Assembly: GCA_023300375.1 (NCBI GenBank)
Contig: JALZWO010000186.1
Coordinates: 1-36,008, forward strand
DNA: 36,008 nucleotides
Direction: 5' to 3'
Origin: Granulosicoccus sp.
Lineage (GTDB): Bacteria > Pseudomonadota > Gammaproteobacteria > Granulosicoccales > Granulosicoccaceae
Shown here: positions 15,676-25,788 of the stretch, one piece after another
Position numbering within the stretch: the stretch's first letter is position 1
Layout of the letters: each line of letters starts with the position of its first letter
The notes under the pieces: generated by a model
Told to the model about the DNA's origin: nothing
Database searches by the model: none
Seen by the model: the letters and a program-made list of their open reading frames with translations, nothing else
Program-made: the position numbers and the translations under genes

Positions 15676-17283
15676 ATGACTCACATGATTTTCGATTATG
15701 TCGTAATAGGCGCGGGTTCAGCTGGTTGTGTACTGGCCAACCGTTTAAGTGCCGATGGTACTACATCAGTCGCACTGCTTGAAGCTGGTGGGCGTGATCT
15801 GAATCCATGGATCCATGTGCCCGTGGGGTATTTTAAAACAATACACAACCCGTCAACAGACTGGTGCTACCAAACCGAGCCTGATCCAGGTTTGAACGGT
15901 CGGTCGCTGAAGTGGCCACGCGGCAAAGTACTGGGCGGTTCCAGCTCTATTAATGGGCTGCTGTATGTGCGTGGCCAGCATCAGGATTACGATCGCTGGG
16001 CAGAGATCGGTTGTCAGGGCTGGAGTTACGATGATGTACTGCCGTACTTCATGCGCGCAGAAAACCAATCACGCGGTGCCAGCGAATACCACGGTGTCGA
16101 TGGGCCACTACGTGTCAGTGACATGAGCTTTAAACGCCCCATTTGCGATGACTTTATCAATGGCGTTGCCGAACTGGGCACGCCCATTAACGAGGATATC
16201 AATGGGGAATCGCAAGAGGGTGTTGGCTATTTTCAGTTGACTGCACACAAAGGCCGACGCTGCAGTACCGCTGTCGCCTATCTAAAAGGTGCCAAGTCTC
16301 GCCCTAACTTGCACATCATTACGCATGCCATGGTCAAGAAAATAGAATTCGAACAACAACGAGCCAAACAGGTGTTGATCGAGCGACGTGGCCAAGCAAC
16401 TCGCATAGAAGCGCGCGAAGAGATCATTCTTTGTGCCGGCGCCATTGGCTCTCCTCAAATCCTACAAGTATCCGGTATTGGCGATGGCAGTCATCTGCAA
16501 TCACTCGGTGTTGATGTCATTGTCGACTCACCTGAAGTGGGACAAAATCTACAGGATCATCTGCAAATACGCGCTGTTTACAAAACACACAAACCAGTCA
16601 CTCTCAATGATGAGTTATCCAATCCTTTGCAAAAGGCCAAAGCTGGCCTGCAATACTTAGTGAACCGAACAGGACCGCTAAGCATGGCGGCAAGCCAGGT
16701 CTATGCCTTTTGCAGAACCCGACTGGCTAATAAAAGGCCTGATATTCAATATCATTTTCAGCCATTGTCAGCTGACTCACCCGGCGAAGGACTTCACCCG
16801 TTCTCGGCCATTACAGCCTCAGTTTGCCAACTAAGGCCCGAGAGTCGGGGCTCTGTTATGGCAGATAGCCCAGATGCTAACGCGCACCCAAAAATCATCG
16901 CTAATTATTTATCGACCGATCTGGACTGTAAAACAGCGATTGAAGCGGTTCGCTTTACCCGATCTATCATGGCCACCACCGCCATGAAGGATCATATTGC
17001 TGAGGAATTACTGCCAGATTCTGCAGCAACAACCGACGAGCAATTACTCGAACAGGCGCGAAATATCGCCAATACCATCTACCATCCGACCAGCACCTGT
17101 CGTATGGGGGCTGATCTGCGGGCCGTAGTAGACCCACAGCTAAGAGTTAACGGTGTTGAAAATTTACGCGTCGTTGACGCATCCATCATGCCTGAGATCG
17201 TTTCTGGCAATACTAATGCACCGACCATTATGATTGCAGAGCGAGCAGCTGATCTGATCCTCAAGGCTAAGAAATTAACTTGA
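15676..17283 (+). CDS. GMC-family FAD oxidoreductase (alcohol/choline dehydrogenase-like)
   Basis: A 535-residue flavoprotein oxidising an alcohol. The FAD dinucleotide fold GAGSAGC is at 12-18 and LLEAGG at 34-39; the GMC signature starts at PRGKVLGGSSSING (81-94). The C-terminal catalytic pair is H470 (YHPTSTCRMG) and N514 (SGNTNAPT), followed by MIAERAADLI. It resembles choline and medium-chain alcohol dehydrogenases; the substrate is not certain and no betaine aldehyde dehydrogenase is adjacent. It is divergent from an IclR gene that probably regulates it. I use the first ATG; another three codons in would serve equally. Confidence 0.9.
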   Translation: MTHMIFDYVVIGAGSAGCVLANRLSADGTTSVALLEAGGRDLNPWIHVPVGYFKTIHNPSTDWCYQTEPDPGLNGRSLKWPRGKVLGGSSSINGLLYVRGQHQDYDRWAEIGCQGWSYDDVLPYFMRAENQSRGASEYHGVDGPLRVSDMSFKRPICDDFINGVAELGTPINEDINGESQEGVGYFQLTAHKGRRCSTAVAYLKGAKSRPNLHIITHAMVKKIEFEQQRAKQVLIERRGQATRIEAREEIILCAGAIGSPQILQVSGIGDGSHLQSLGVDVIVDSPEVGQNLQDHLQIRAVYKTHKPVTLNDELSNPLQKAKAGLQYLVNRTGPLSMAASQVYAFCRTRLANKRPDIQYHFQPLSADSPGEGLHPFSAITASVCQLRPESRGSVMADSPDANAHPKIIANYLSTDLDCKTAIEAVRFTRSIMATTAMKDHIAEELLPDSAATTDEQLLEQARNIANTIYHPTSTCRMGADLRAVVDPQLRVNGVENLRVVDASIMPEIVSGNTNAPTIMIAERAADLILKAKKLT

Positions 17284-17404
17284 TCAGGCAACCTGCTTTT
17301 CGACAACCAAGCACTCGACTGAACACAGCCGCGGGCATAGTCATCGACTCACATGATGTGATAATTTCTGTGTTACTAAAAACAAAACAACACCCTTAAA
17401 GATC

Positions 17405-18268
17405 ATGCTCTCTTTGCACCACCTGCTTGCCGTCACAGTTGTCGTTGCGATGGTTGCGGGTATACCCTCACAAACACTCAACGCCAAAAATTCTGACTAT
17501 ATTGTCGTTCAGTCGACCACCTCGACGCAAAATTCGGGGTTGCTCGATGCCATTTTGCCTACATTTGAAAATCAATCAGGCATTGAGGTGCGTGTGGTTG
17601 CGGTTGGCACAGGGCAAGCTATCAGAAACGCCGCTAATGGCGACGGGGATGTGCTTCTCGTTCACTCCAAAGCGGCAGAAGAACAGTTCGTCTCAGATAA
17701 GTGGGGCGTGGAACGCTTTGACGTCATGTACAACGATTTTGTCCTTGTCGGCCCCGAGAACGATCCAGCTGGCATTGCCGGCACAAGCAACATCACTGAC
17801 GCTTTGCGCAGCATCGCCGCCCAGGACAAGCTGTTCGCCTCTCGTGGTGACGACTCTGGCACACACAAAGCTGAATTGCAGCTCTGGAATGAGACGGGTA
17901 TAGACGTGAAGGTCAACTCTGGTGGCTGGTACCGTGAGACAGGCTCGGGCATGGGTGCGACGTTGAATGTAGGCATTGGTATGGGTGCCTATATCCTTAC
18001 TGATCGCGCCACTTGGATAGCTTTTGGCAACAAAAACAAGCACCAGATCGTGGTTCAAGGCGATGAGCGATTATTTAATCAATACGGTGTCATTCTGGTT
18101 AACCCTGAACGCCATCCCAACGTGAAGGCTACGCTGGGGCAAGACTTCATTACCTGGTTGCTTGGCAAACAAGGCCAGGCAGCCATCGCTGCATTCAAAA
18201 TAGATGGGCAACAGTTGTTCTTTCCCAACGCATTCTCAACAAAGCGTACTGAGGCGGCCACACAGTAA
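17405..18268 (+). CDS. tupA: Tungstate/molybdate-binding periplasmic protein, TupA-like
   Basis: A 287-residue binding protein with a signal peptide (~1-27, LNA). The mature N-terminus has QSTTSTQNSGLL, the oxyanion-binding signature of TupA-type tungstate receptors. Further family segments are GTGQAI, SRGDDSGTH and GWYRETGSGMG. TupA binds tungstate with high affinity and hands it to TupB (permease) and TupC (ATPase). Neither tupB nor tupC is present here: the next gene in the same direction is a phosphate acetyltransferase. The window also holds a tungsten aldehyde oxidoreductase gene (35027 onward), which would use the metal. Confidence 0.85.
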   Translation: MLSLHHLLAVTVVVAMVAGIPSQTLNAKNSDYIVVQSTTSTQNSGLLDAILPTFENQSGIEVRVVAVGTGQAIRNAANGDGDVLLVHSKAAEEQFVSDKWGVERFDVMYNDFVLVGPENDPAGIAGTSNITDALRSIAAQDKLFASRGDDSGTHKAELQLWNETGIDVKVNSGGWYRETGSGMGATLNVGIGMGAYILTDRATWIAFGNKNKHQIVVQGDERLFNQYGVILVNPERHPNVKATLGQDFITWLLGKQGQAAIAAFKIDGQQLFFPNAFSTKRTEAATQ

Positions 18269-18416
18269 GCTGCAGAATTTGCTGTGGTAGCTCATCCTTT
18301 AGCCACTGTAATACCCATGATATGCAACAAACCTGAGCAACCGATCGCGAGCAACAGGCAAGCGAGCAGCTTATGTCCTATCATCGACTACCCGTCTGTT
18401 TCTTAAATACACAAGC

Positions 18417-19409
18417 ATGAGCGTTTTCGATCGAGTTCTGAATGCTGCGCGCACAACCCTCAGAACGGTGGTTTTGCCAGAAGCTAACGATGAACGTGTG
18501 TTACGGGCAGCAGCACAATGCTGCGAACTGGCCATTGCACAACCTGTTTTGTTAGGCAAACCTGACGACATCCTTGCGCAAGCACAACGCTTAAGCATTG
18601 ATCTTGGCAGTTGCCTGATCATTGACCCCGAGACGTGTACTCACCGTCAACGCTATATCGACACGATGGTGCGAAAACGTCAACATCGAGGCATGGACGA
18701 AACAAAGGCAACCTTAGCACTCAACGACAACGTTACCTTCGCCTGCCTTATGGTCAGTGAAGGTGACGCACATGCGTGCGTTGCTGGCGCAGCCACAGCT
18801 ACAGCAACGGTTGTTAGCAACGCCATGCGCTATGTAGGAAAACGTGAAGGCGAAGCCATCATCTCCAGCTGCTTCATCATGTTAACCAAACCCGAACACC
18901 CCGTCAGTGACGCTATGGTCATTGGTGATTGTGCTCTGGTGATAGACCCCGATGCGCAGGAGCTTGCGGCCATTGCAGTGGCTACTGGCGAGACAGCTCG
19001 TCAAATACTCAACTTAAAGCCACAACTTGCCATGCTCTCTTTTTCCACAGCAGGTAGCGCAAAGCATGCAGCTGTCAGTAAAGTCGCAAAGGCGACAACA
19101 CTTGCGCGTGAATTAAGACCTCACTGGCGCATTGTGGGTGAAGTACAACTTGATGCGGCAGTCATTCCAGAGCTGCTGTCCAAGAAAGCCCCAGAACAGG
19201 CAACAGATGAGCCTTGCAATATTCTGATATTCCCCAATTTAGATGCCGGCAACATTGGTTATAAACTGATCGAACGCTTTGGAGGCGCACAAGCTATTGG
19301 GCCTATATTACAAGGACTAGCCAAACCGGTTAACGATCTTAGTCGTGGCTGCAGCACTGACGACATCGTGAGAATTGTTGCAGTGAGCGCCTCTCAAGTC
19401 GTCGACTAA
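18417..19409 (+). CDS. pta: Phosphate acetyltransferase
   Basis: A 330-residue short-form Pta that interconverts acetyl-CoA and acetyl phosphate. The protein is all catalytic PTA_PTB domain: VVLPEANDERVLRAA near the N-terminus, SEGDAHACVAGAA in the middle, MLSFSTAGSA, and a C-terminal IFPNLDAGNIGYKL. It lacks the N-terminal regulatory domains of E. coli Pta. No acetate kinase gene is next to it. It lies 148 bp after the tupA-like gene on the same strand; the two may or may not be co-transcribed. Confidence 0.92.
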   Translation: MSVFDRVLNAARTTLRTVVLPEANDERVLRAAAQCCELAIAQPVLLGKPDDILAQAQRLSIDLGSCLIIDPETCTHRQRYIDTMVRKRQHRGMDETKATLALNDNVTFACLMVSEGDAHACVAGAATATATVVSNAMRYVGKREGEAIISSCFIMLTKPEHPVSDAMVIGDCALVIDPDAQELAAIAVATGETARQILNLKPQLAMLSFSTAGSAKHAAVSKVAKATTLARELRPHWRIVGEVQLDAAVIPELLSKKAPEQATDEPCNILIFPNLDAGNIGYKLIERFGGAQAIGPILQGLAKPVNDLSRGCSTDDIVRIVAVSASQVVD

Positions 19410-19530
19410 TCAGAAGTTGACGAGTTCTTGGCTAGTTCTCGTCACAAGTGGTTGGCGGCTATCGTTAGCGGCTATCTTTCGCGATTTTCAATCCCCTCTC
19501 TTTGTTCCATGCCACGGCCAAGACTACGCC

Positions 19531-20544
19531 TCAAACGCTAACGTCCTGCCAATCTGATGAGGGCTCAAAACGACCCACATCTTCACCACGAGAATTGGTA
19601 ATTGAGGGCATAAAGTACTCTGCCAACTTTTGTACGGTATCAGATTGAATTACACCCAGAGTATTTAACACGGCACCCAGGGCCACTCTGGCAGCGACAT
19701 CATTACCGTCATCAATTTTCAAAGCAACGCCAAGTTTGTGCTCTGGAATAACAGCCGTATAAACGCCATTGGCACCCACTTTGACTAATACCTGAGGTGC
19801 CAACAATTGCATCAGATCAGTACACAGACGCTCCTTGCCTGCAACTAGATAAGCTTGCGAACTAATGGCGTTAATAATGCGATTTACTGACTCTTTGCGC
19901 TGCCCTTCAAACCAGTCAGCATCGCCAAACCGAGCCATTGATAGAGCAATGCGCTGGAGGGGCAATGCCACCGATGGGATTGCACATCCGTCATATCCCC
20001 AGGGTAGCTGCACAACCCGTGTATTGCTCAAACTTCCGAGCACGTCGAACCAACGTTGTTGGGCCGCGTGATTGTACAAGCGATAATTTTGCGTCTGCTC
20101 ACCATTGTGTTTACACGTACTCAGGAAACCCAGATGCTTGCCTGAACAGTTATGGTGAAGGCGTTGGGGGCCACGACCTTCAGCCATTAATTCGAATTGA
20201 GTCGCTTTGTGCATAGGCAATTCAGCCCCACATTCCAGGTCATCGTGCTCGCACCCTATCTTCTCCAACCAATCCGCAGCCAGCCCCGCATGTATGGGTT
20301 CGCCATTGTGCGAGGCACATGCCAGTGCAATATGTTTATCATCCAGACCAAAAGACTCAATGGCACCCGATTCAACCAGAGGCAGTGCCTGCAAAAATTT
20401 AATGGCTGATCGTGGAAATACTGGCCGTTGTATGTCACCAAGGGAGGAGAACACACGGCCTGTGCTATCCACTGCAGCCACGGCTCCACGGTAGCGACTT
20501 TCAATCGCATTGCCGCGCCATTGATTAACTAGTACAGGATTCAT
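19531..20544 (-). CDS. L-asparaginase II family protein
   Basis: A 337-residue protein of the bacterial/plant-type L-asparaginase II family (PF06089), unrelated to E. coli AnsB. Signature pieces are [41 protein letters not shown] and the glycine-rich central region. It would hydrolyse asparagine to aspartate and ammonia. Its ATG overlaps the trpS TGA stop (ATGA), so translation is coupled to the tryptophanyl-tRNA synthetase. No signal peptide is seen, so it is cytoplasmic. Confidence 0.87.
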   Translation of the reverse strand: MNPVLVNQWRGNAIESRYRGAVAAVDSTGRVFSSLGDIQRPVFPRSAIKFLQALPLVESGAIESFGLDDKHIALACASHNGEPIHAGLAADWLEKIGCEHDDLECGAELPMHKATQFELMAEGRGPQRLHHNCSGKHLGFLSTCKHNGEQTQNYRLYNHAAQQRWFDVLGSLSNTRVVQLPWGYDGCAIPSVALPLQRIALSMARFGDADWFEGQRKESVNRIINAISSQAYLVAGKERLCTDLMQLLAPQVLVKVGANGVYTAVIPEHKLGVALKIDDGNDVAARVALGAVLNTLGVIQSDTVQKLAEYFMPSITNSRGEDVGRFEPSSDWQDVSV

Positions 20545-21542
20545 TCAACACCTACCGCTTGACGCAGTTGTTGTAAATAAGGCCGGCTATGCTCTCGTGC
20601 CTTCTGGGCACCTTGAGCCAGAATGGTGTCAATTTGCGCAGTATTGGCCATCAATTCTACATAGCGCTCGCGCGGCTCCGCCAACGTTGCATCAACCAAT
20701 TCAAACAATTGCTGCTTGGCGTCGCCCCAGCCGATTCCATCGACAAAGGCTTGGCGCATATCACTACTTTGCTCAGGGCTTGCAAATGCACGAAATATTT
20801 CAAACACCGTGTTCCCATCGGGCTCTTTAGGCTCACCGGGCTCCTGCGAGTTTGTTTTTATCTTCATGATGGATTTGCGCAGTTTTTTTGAAGTCTCGAA
20901 CAACGGGATGGTATTGCCGTAGCTTTTGCTCATTTTACGTCCATCCAAGCCCTGTAGCACGGAGGCTCTCTCCTCAACCACAACCTGTGGCAAGACCAGA
21001 TGATCACCGTAATGATGATTAAAACGCTGAGCAATATCTCGTGCCATTTCAATGTGCTGAATCTGATCACGTCCCACGGGTACATGCGTGGCTTGAAACA
21101 TTAAAATATCCGCACTCATCAGTATCGGATAACTGAACAGCCCCATGCTGATGCCCTTGTCTGGATCTGTAGTTCCGTTTTCCTGATTCTCCTGCACGAC
21201 ACCCTTATAAGCGTGCGCACGATTCATCAGACCCTTTGCTGTCATGCACGTGAGAATCCAGGTAAGTTCTTGAATTTCAGGAATATCAGATTGCCTGTAA
21301 AACGTCACATGCTCAGTATCAAGACCTAATGCCAACCATGCTGCAGAGATCTCTAAACGCGACTGACGCAACCCTGCAGGGTCTTGATTCTTTATGAGTG
21401 CGTGGTAATCAGCCAGAAAATAGAAGCCTTCATGCTTATGATTATGGCTAGCTTCTACGGCGGGGCGAATAGCACCCACATAGTTGCCAAGATGCGGTGT
21501 GCCTGACGTAGTGATGCCAGTGAGCCAGGTTTGTTTTGACAT
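20541..21542 (-). CDS. trpS: Tryptophanyl-tRNA synthetase
   Basis: A 333-residue class Ic synthetase that charges tRNA-Trp. The HIGH-type motif reads PHLGN (16-20), the KMSKS motif is at 203-207, and [19 protein letters not shown] is typical of bacterial TrpS. I choose the ATG at 21542 (start MSKQTWLTG). A TTG nine codons upstream is also open, but ATG places the family N-terminus correctly. Its stop overlaps the asparaginase start. Confidence 0.96.
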   Translation of the reverse strand: MSKQTWLTGITTSGTPHLGNYVGAIRPAVEASHNHKHEGFYFLADYHALIKNQDPAGLRQSRLEISAAWLALGLDTEHVTFYRQSDIPEIQELTWILTCMTAKGLMNRAHAYKGVVQENQENGTTDPDKGISMGLFSYPILMSADILMFQATHVPVGRDQIQHIEMARDIAQRFNHHYGDHLVLPQVVVEERASVLQGLDGRKMSKSYGNTIPLFETSKKLRKSIMKIKTNSQEPGEPKEPDGNTVFEIFRAFASPEQSSDMRQAFVDGIGWGDAKQQLFELVDATLAEPRERYVELMANTAQIDTILAQGAQKAREHSRPYLQQLRQAVGVE

Positions 21543-21670
21543 GTAACAAGAGATCTGTAGTCTGCTCAACCGCTACGGTTGGGCGTTGAAATCGCTATTA
21601 GCTAGTAAACAGCTGCCCGTAAGCCGCCGATTGTAGCCATTAGAAGGTAGTCCGTTGCCTTAGCGGCTAG

Positions 21671-22021
21671 TTAGTGCTGTTGCTCTGACGTGTTCGACAA
21701 TTGGTTCACAGCCCCGATATATTGAAAGAGACTAAGATGCGCCTCAGCATTGGCTAGTTTTAATTCGTTGCTAGCAACGGTAAATCGCTGCACTTGCTCA
21801 TCGTGATCTTTCAGCAAGTTAGCAAGCTGAGCCCTTTGTTTGTCACTCGGATCAAGGTTGTAGTTTTTTTTCTTGCTATCGAGAATTTCCAATAATTCGT
21901 AATGCCGCCTTTTGGTGGTCTCCATGGCATTGAAAGCCTGCCATGCATCACCGCCCACACCACTTAATATTAGATCGGGACGCTCCATATCTCTACTCAG
22001 TGTGTCGCTTGCATTGCTCAT
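21671..22021 (-). CDS. Small hypothetical protein, helical
   Basis: A 116-residue protein I do not recognise. From the chosen ATG (22021, starting MSNASDT) it is hydrophilic and Lys/Glu/Leu-rich with predicted long helices (for example MERPDLILSG, then KRRHYELLEILDSKKK). No signal peptide or membrane helix is seen. The open frame extends 14 codons upstream (to 22063), but that extension looks unlike coding sequence. It lies between trpS and the EVE-domain gene, all on the - strand. Confidence 0.55.
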   Translation of the reverse strand: MSNASDTLSRDMERPDLILSGVGGDAWQAFNAMETTKRRHYELLEILDSKKKNYNLDPSDKQRAQLANLLKDHDEQVQRFTVASNELKLANAEAHLSLFQYIGAVNQLSNTSEQQH

Positions 22022-22120
22022 AGCCCCAAGTGTAACGTGACGGACAACGCAATGCACTGACACAATGCATACGATAATGTGTCACGACTAAGGTGCTGTG
22101 TAGCTGACCCAGACACAGGA

Positions 22121-22576
22121 TTAAAACCCTTGAATCAATTGCCATTCATCGGCAGTCACAGGTTGCACCGATAACCTGCTGCCTTTACGCAACAACTGCA
22201 TACCTTCAAGTCGAGCATCTTGTTTCAAATCTTTTAAGCTGATGACTTCTGGATATTCGCTGACGAACTTTACATCTACCATTGACCAACGAGGCTTATC
22301 CGGACTCGACTTCGGGTCATAGTACGGCGACTCTGGGTCCCATGCGGTGTGGTCTGGATAGGCCTCCCTGACTATTTCTACAACGCCAACGATGCCGGGT
22401 ATTTTGCAGCTTGAGTGATAGAAAAATCCCTTGTCACCCACTTTCATCTGGTCCCGCATCAGATTTCGCGCCTGATAATTGCGAATTCCATCCCAATGGT
22501 CGGTGCTATTTTTCATCCGTTTGAGATCTGAAATGCTGAACGCATCAGGTTCAGATTTGAACAACCAGTAATTCAT
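22121..22576 (-). CDS. EVE-domain protein
   Basis: A 151-residue single-domain EVE/PUA-like protein. The N-terminal MNYWLFKSEPDAFSISDL, the central WDGIRNYQARNLMRDQMKVGDKGFFYHS and GIVGVVEIV are hallmarks of the family (related to THYN1). EVE domains bind modified bases in nucleic acids; the exact role in bacteria is unsettled. A 99-bp gap separates it from the small hypothetical gene downstream. Confidence 0.92.
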   Translation of the reverse strand: MNYWLFKSEPDAFSISDLKRMKNSTDHWDGIRNYQARNLMRDQMKVGDKGFFYHSSCKIPGIVGVVEIVREAYPDHTAWDPESPYYDPKSSPDKPRWSMVDVKFVSEYPEVISLKDLKQDARLEGMQLLRKGSRLSVQPVTADEWQLIQGF

Positions 22577-22719
22577 AAGTGTTAGTTGCTAGGTTTTGAG
22601 GGGTATTTGCTCCTTGAGCACTGTCTGACGAGCGATCAAAGTCACATCATGGCTTTTTCACAGCCACAATGCACCCAGCGCACAAGCATTGCACGTGCGA
22701 ACGCTGTAAGCTCCCGTTC

Positions 22720-24852
22720 ATGACGATATCCAACGAATTTTCCAAATTCAGTGACCTGAATTTACCAGAAGCGGTGCAACTTGCCATAACGGCAGTTGGC
22801 TATGAAACTCCCACGCCTATTCAGCAGCGTACTATACCCCCGCTGATCGAGGGCAAAGATCTGCTTGGCCATGCGCCAACCGGTACAGGTAAGACGGCGG
22901 CATTCGCACTACCGATTCTTGCCAGAATGGACATGAACGCAAAAGGCGTTCAGGCCCTTGTGCTTGCACCTACTCGTGAGCTAGCCATTCAAGTTGCCGA
23001 AGCTTTTACCAAATACGCATCCAGAATGAAGAACTTGCGTGTGCTTCCTGTGTACGGTGGACAAGACTATACCGGACAAATTAGAGCGCTAAATCGCGGC
23101 GTCAATGTCGTGGTTGGCACACCTGGCCGCATCATGGATCACATGCGTAAGGGAACATTGAAGCTAGACAATCTGCAAACTCTTGTGCTCGATGAAGCCG
23201 ATGAAATGCTACGCATGGGCTTCATTGATGACGTTGAATGGATTCTCGAGCAAACCCCTGACACTCGGCAAATGGCTCTGTTCTCAGCCACCATGCCGCC
23301 AGTCATTAAGCGCATAGCCAGCAAGCATTTAAACAAGCCTGCAGAAATCAGTATCGAAGGCAAACTCAGCACTGCATCAACAATACGTCAACGCTATTGG
23401 ATGGTCAGTGGCCTACATAAACTTGACGCCCTTACCCGCATCCTTGAAGCCGAAACCTTCGATGCCATGCTGGTGTTTGTTCGCACCCGAAATGCCACAG
23501 TAGAGCTCGCTGAAAAACTCTCTGCCCGTGGGTTCACAGCATCTGCCATGAATGGTGATATGCCGCAGAAGCAACGCGAGCAAATGGTCGAGAAACTGAA
23601 GCGCGAGAAGATCGACATTCTCGTGGCAACCGACGTAGTCGCACGCGGACTTGATGTACAAAGAATCAGTCACGTAGTGAACTACGACATTCCTTATGAC
23701 ACTGAAGCCTACGTTCATCGCATAGGTCGAACTGGCCGTGCAGGACGCTCAGGCGACGCTATCTTGTTTGTGACGCAACGTGAGCGTCACTTGTTAGGCT
23801 CTATCGAGAGAGCTACACGTCAGAAACTCGAAGCGCTAGTGTTGCCTTCAGTGGAGATGGTCAACAATAAGCGCATTGCTGATTTCAAACAGAAAATTGC
23901 TGACACCATGGCTGGCGGTGAGCTGGCTTACCTGCAAAGAATGGTTGAAGAGATCTGCCGCGACCAGAATGTTCCTGCTGAACGTGTCGCAGCGGCCCTT
24001 GCAAAAATGAGTATGGGTGATCAGCCTCTGTTAATGAATGACAAGCCTGAACGCAACCGCAACGAAAAAGCAGCAAGAGAAAGAGCTGCAAAGCGCACTG
24101 ACACCCGGGAGCCTAAGCCTCATCAGAGCCGTGCACCTGCTCAGCGAGCTGACACACGTGAGCCAAGGGCTCAGCAAAGCCGAGCTACAGAACGTCCTGA
24201 TCATCCAGCACCTGTAAAACGTGTTAAAGAATCTGTCGTAAAGCCAACAGCCCCTATTGCAGCTGCAAAGCCTGTTAGCAAGACGACAGAGAAACACGCT
24301 GTCAACAAGGTCACTGACACACCAGTGGGTGAGGTTGAAAAAGCAGTTCATCCTGATTCACGTGCAGTCCGCAAACGTGCCGCAGAGAAATCTGATATTG
24401 AGATGGAACGCTTTCGAGTAGAAGTGGGCGAATCACACGGAGTAAAAGCCGAGAATCTTGTCGGAGCTATTGCTAATGAGGCGGGTCTTGATGCAGAATT
24501 TATTGGCCGAATAGACATCGACCAGAAGCACTCGTACGTAGAATTGCCAGCAGGCATGCCAAAGTTTTTACTTAAAGACTTGAAGCGCGTCTGGGTTTGT
24601 GAGAAGCAACTTAACATCTCACGTTTTGGCCAAGAAGGTAAGAGTGATGGCGATAGCGCGGAGCGAACAAAAGAACGTAAACCTCGAACTGTTGCTCCAA
24701 AAAAGAAAAAGAAAGACACTGATCATAAAGACCTAGCCACATCAAGAGATATGGCAAGTTCTGACGTAACAGACGACCAGAAACGCGAGAAAAAGAAGAA
24801 AGAAAGACACCGCACTAAAAAGAACAAAGGCAAGCGTAAAGTAGACAGCTAA
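22720..24852 (+). CDS. deaD: DEAD-box ATP-dependent RNA helicase, DeaD/CsdA type
   Basis: A 710-residue RNA helicase of the ribosome-assembly/cold-adaptation type. Motifs: Q motif around 12-35, APTGTGKT (52-59), PTRELA, GTPGR, DEAD (158-161), SAT (189-191), and HRIGRTGR (333-340). After the helicase core come a C-terminal dimerisation region, a long Arg/Pro/Ala-rich linker, a DbpA-type RNA-binding RRM (~563-635) and a Lys-rich basic tail. The linker holds two 17-residue tandem repeats (459-492). Start: ATG at 22720 (MTISNEFSKF) is preferred to the open frame from 22669 because the family N-terminus begins there. Confidence 0.93.
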   Translation: MTISNEFSKFSDLNLPEAVQLAITAVGYETPTPIQQRTIPPLIEGKDLLGHAPTGTGKTAAFALPILARMDMNAKGVQALVLAPTRELAIQVAEAFTKYASRMKNLRVLPVYGGQDYTGQIRALNRGVNVVVGTPGRIMDHMRKGTLKLDNLQTLVLDEADEMLRMGFIDDVEWILEQTPDTRQMALFSATMPPVIKRIASKHLNKPAEISIEGKLSTASTIRQRYWMVSGLHKLDALTRILEAETFDAMLVFVRTRNATVELAEKLSARGFTASAMNGDMPQKQREQMVEKLKREKIDILVATDVVARGLDVQRISHVVNYDIPYDTEAYVHRIGRTGRAGRSGDAILFVTQRERHLLGSIERATRQKLEALVLPSVEMVNNKRIADFKQKIADTMAGGELAYLQRMVEEICRDQNVPAERVAAALAKMSMGDQPLLMNDKPERNRNEKAARERAAKRTDTREPKPHQSRAPAQRADTREPRAQQSRATERPDHPAPVKRVKESVVKPTAPIAAAKPVSKTTEKHAVNKVTDTPVGEVEKAVHPDSRAVRKRAAEKSDIEMERFRVEVGESHGVKAENLVGAIANEAGLDAEFIGRIDIDQKHSYVELPAGMPKFLLKDLKRVWVCEKQLNISRFGQEGKSDGDSAERTKERKPRTVAPKKKKKDTDHKDLATSRDMASSDVTDDQKREKKKKERHRTKKNKGKRKVDS
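24094..24195 (+). repeat. Tandem 51-bp repeat inside the RNA helicase linker
   Basis: Two adjacent copies, 17 codons each, encode R-x-DTREP-(K/R)-(P/A)-(H/Q)-QSRA-x-x-(Q/R). The copies differ at several codons, so this is an old duplication in the disordered basic linker, not a recent slippage event. Confidence 0.7.
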
Positions 24853-24912
24853 TTTTGGTGCTTTACACAGCCTCGACTTCCGAGACTGATTGCACCGAAC
24901 ACGCTAACAACA

Positions 24913-25788
24913 ATGTATAGCCAGACTTACCAGCGTGGTGTTACGTACGTTATCCTCGCTGGTATCTTTCTCAGCCTAGGCGGCCTGTTTATTCGATTCA
25001 TTGAATCGGCTGATGCCTGGACGGTGCTCTTCTATCGCTCATTGACGTTTTCTGCAAGCGTCTGCTTGTTTATGTACCTGCGTGACGGTGCCAAGTTCAC
25101 ACAGCGGTTTAAACAAATAAGACCCCAAGACCTTATTGTCAGTGTCAGCCTAGCGTTAGGCTTTATCGCTTTCGTGCTCAGCATGTTCGCCACCAGTGTG
25201 GCCAACACGGTCCTCATTCTAAGTACAGGTCCTGTGTTTACTGCATTGTTAGCGTGGGCTTTGTTGCGAGAAAAAGTGAGCCGAGCCACCCTGCTAGCCA
25301 TGCTCTTAGCATTTGCTGGTGTGACCATCATGGTCTCAACCGGCTTATCCGCCAGCGACAAGCTTGGTGTGCTTTATGCCTTTGCGGCGGTGGCATCGTT
25401 CGCTGTAATGATTGTCACTTTGCGCGCAGCACCTGCAGGCAAAGACATGCTCGCCCCCACCGCTCTGGCAGGCTTTGTGGCCGCGATTCTGGCACTGGCC
25501 TTTATTCCTACGTTCAGCATATCCGCTCGCGATCTTTCGTTATCTATAGGCTTGGGCTCTGTACAAATTGGCCTTGGGTTTATTCTTATCACATTGGGCT
25601 CACGCACAGTGCCCGCTGCGCAAGTACCACTACTGGCCCTTGCAGAAACTGCGCTGTCACCGTTATGGGTCTGGCTTTTTGTTAACGAAACGCCTGCGCG
25701 CAACACCCTTATTGGAGGCAGTATTGTATTGTTAGCAGTAATTTTTCAAGGCTATGTTGGGTTACATAAACCTACCGCTAAACAATGA
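24913..25788 (+). CDS. EamA/DMT-family transporter
   Basis: A 291-residue inner-membrane protein with about ten hydrophobic helices arranged as two EamA repeats (first ~10-130, second ~150-285). Family landmarks: AGIFLSLGGLFIRF near the start, NTVLILSTGPVFTALLAW, and LALAETALSPLWVWLFVNE. It is probably an exporter of a small metabolite or amino acid; the substrate is unknown. The ATGA overlap couples it to the next gene, an NlpC/P60 peptidase. Confidence 0.9.
   Translation: MYSQTYQRGVTYVILAGIFLSLGGLFIRFIESADAWTVLFYRSLTFSASVCLFMYLRDGAKFTQRFKQIRPQDLIVSVSLALGFIAFVLSMFATSVANTVLILSTGPVFTALLAWALLREKVSRATLLAMLLAFAGVTIMVSTGLSASDKLGVLYAFAAVASFAVMIVTLRAAPAGKDMLAPTALAGFVAAILALAFIPTFSISARDLSLSIGLGSVQIGLGFILITLGSRTVPAAQVPLLALAETALSPLWVWLFVNETPARNTLIGGSIVLLAVIFQGYVGLHKPTAKQ

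Noticed and set aside
21543-21569. Longer TrpS N-terminus from TTG
   Set aside because: The ATG at 21542 gives the usual family start (TWLTGI close to the N-terminus); the nine extra residues look non-coding.
24348-24719. 123-residue - strand open frame inside the helicase gene, and similar antisense frames elsewhere
   Set aside because: They are shadows of strong coding genes, with low-complexity composition reflecting the opposite strand and no domain.
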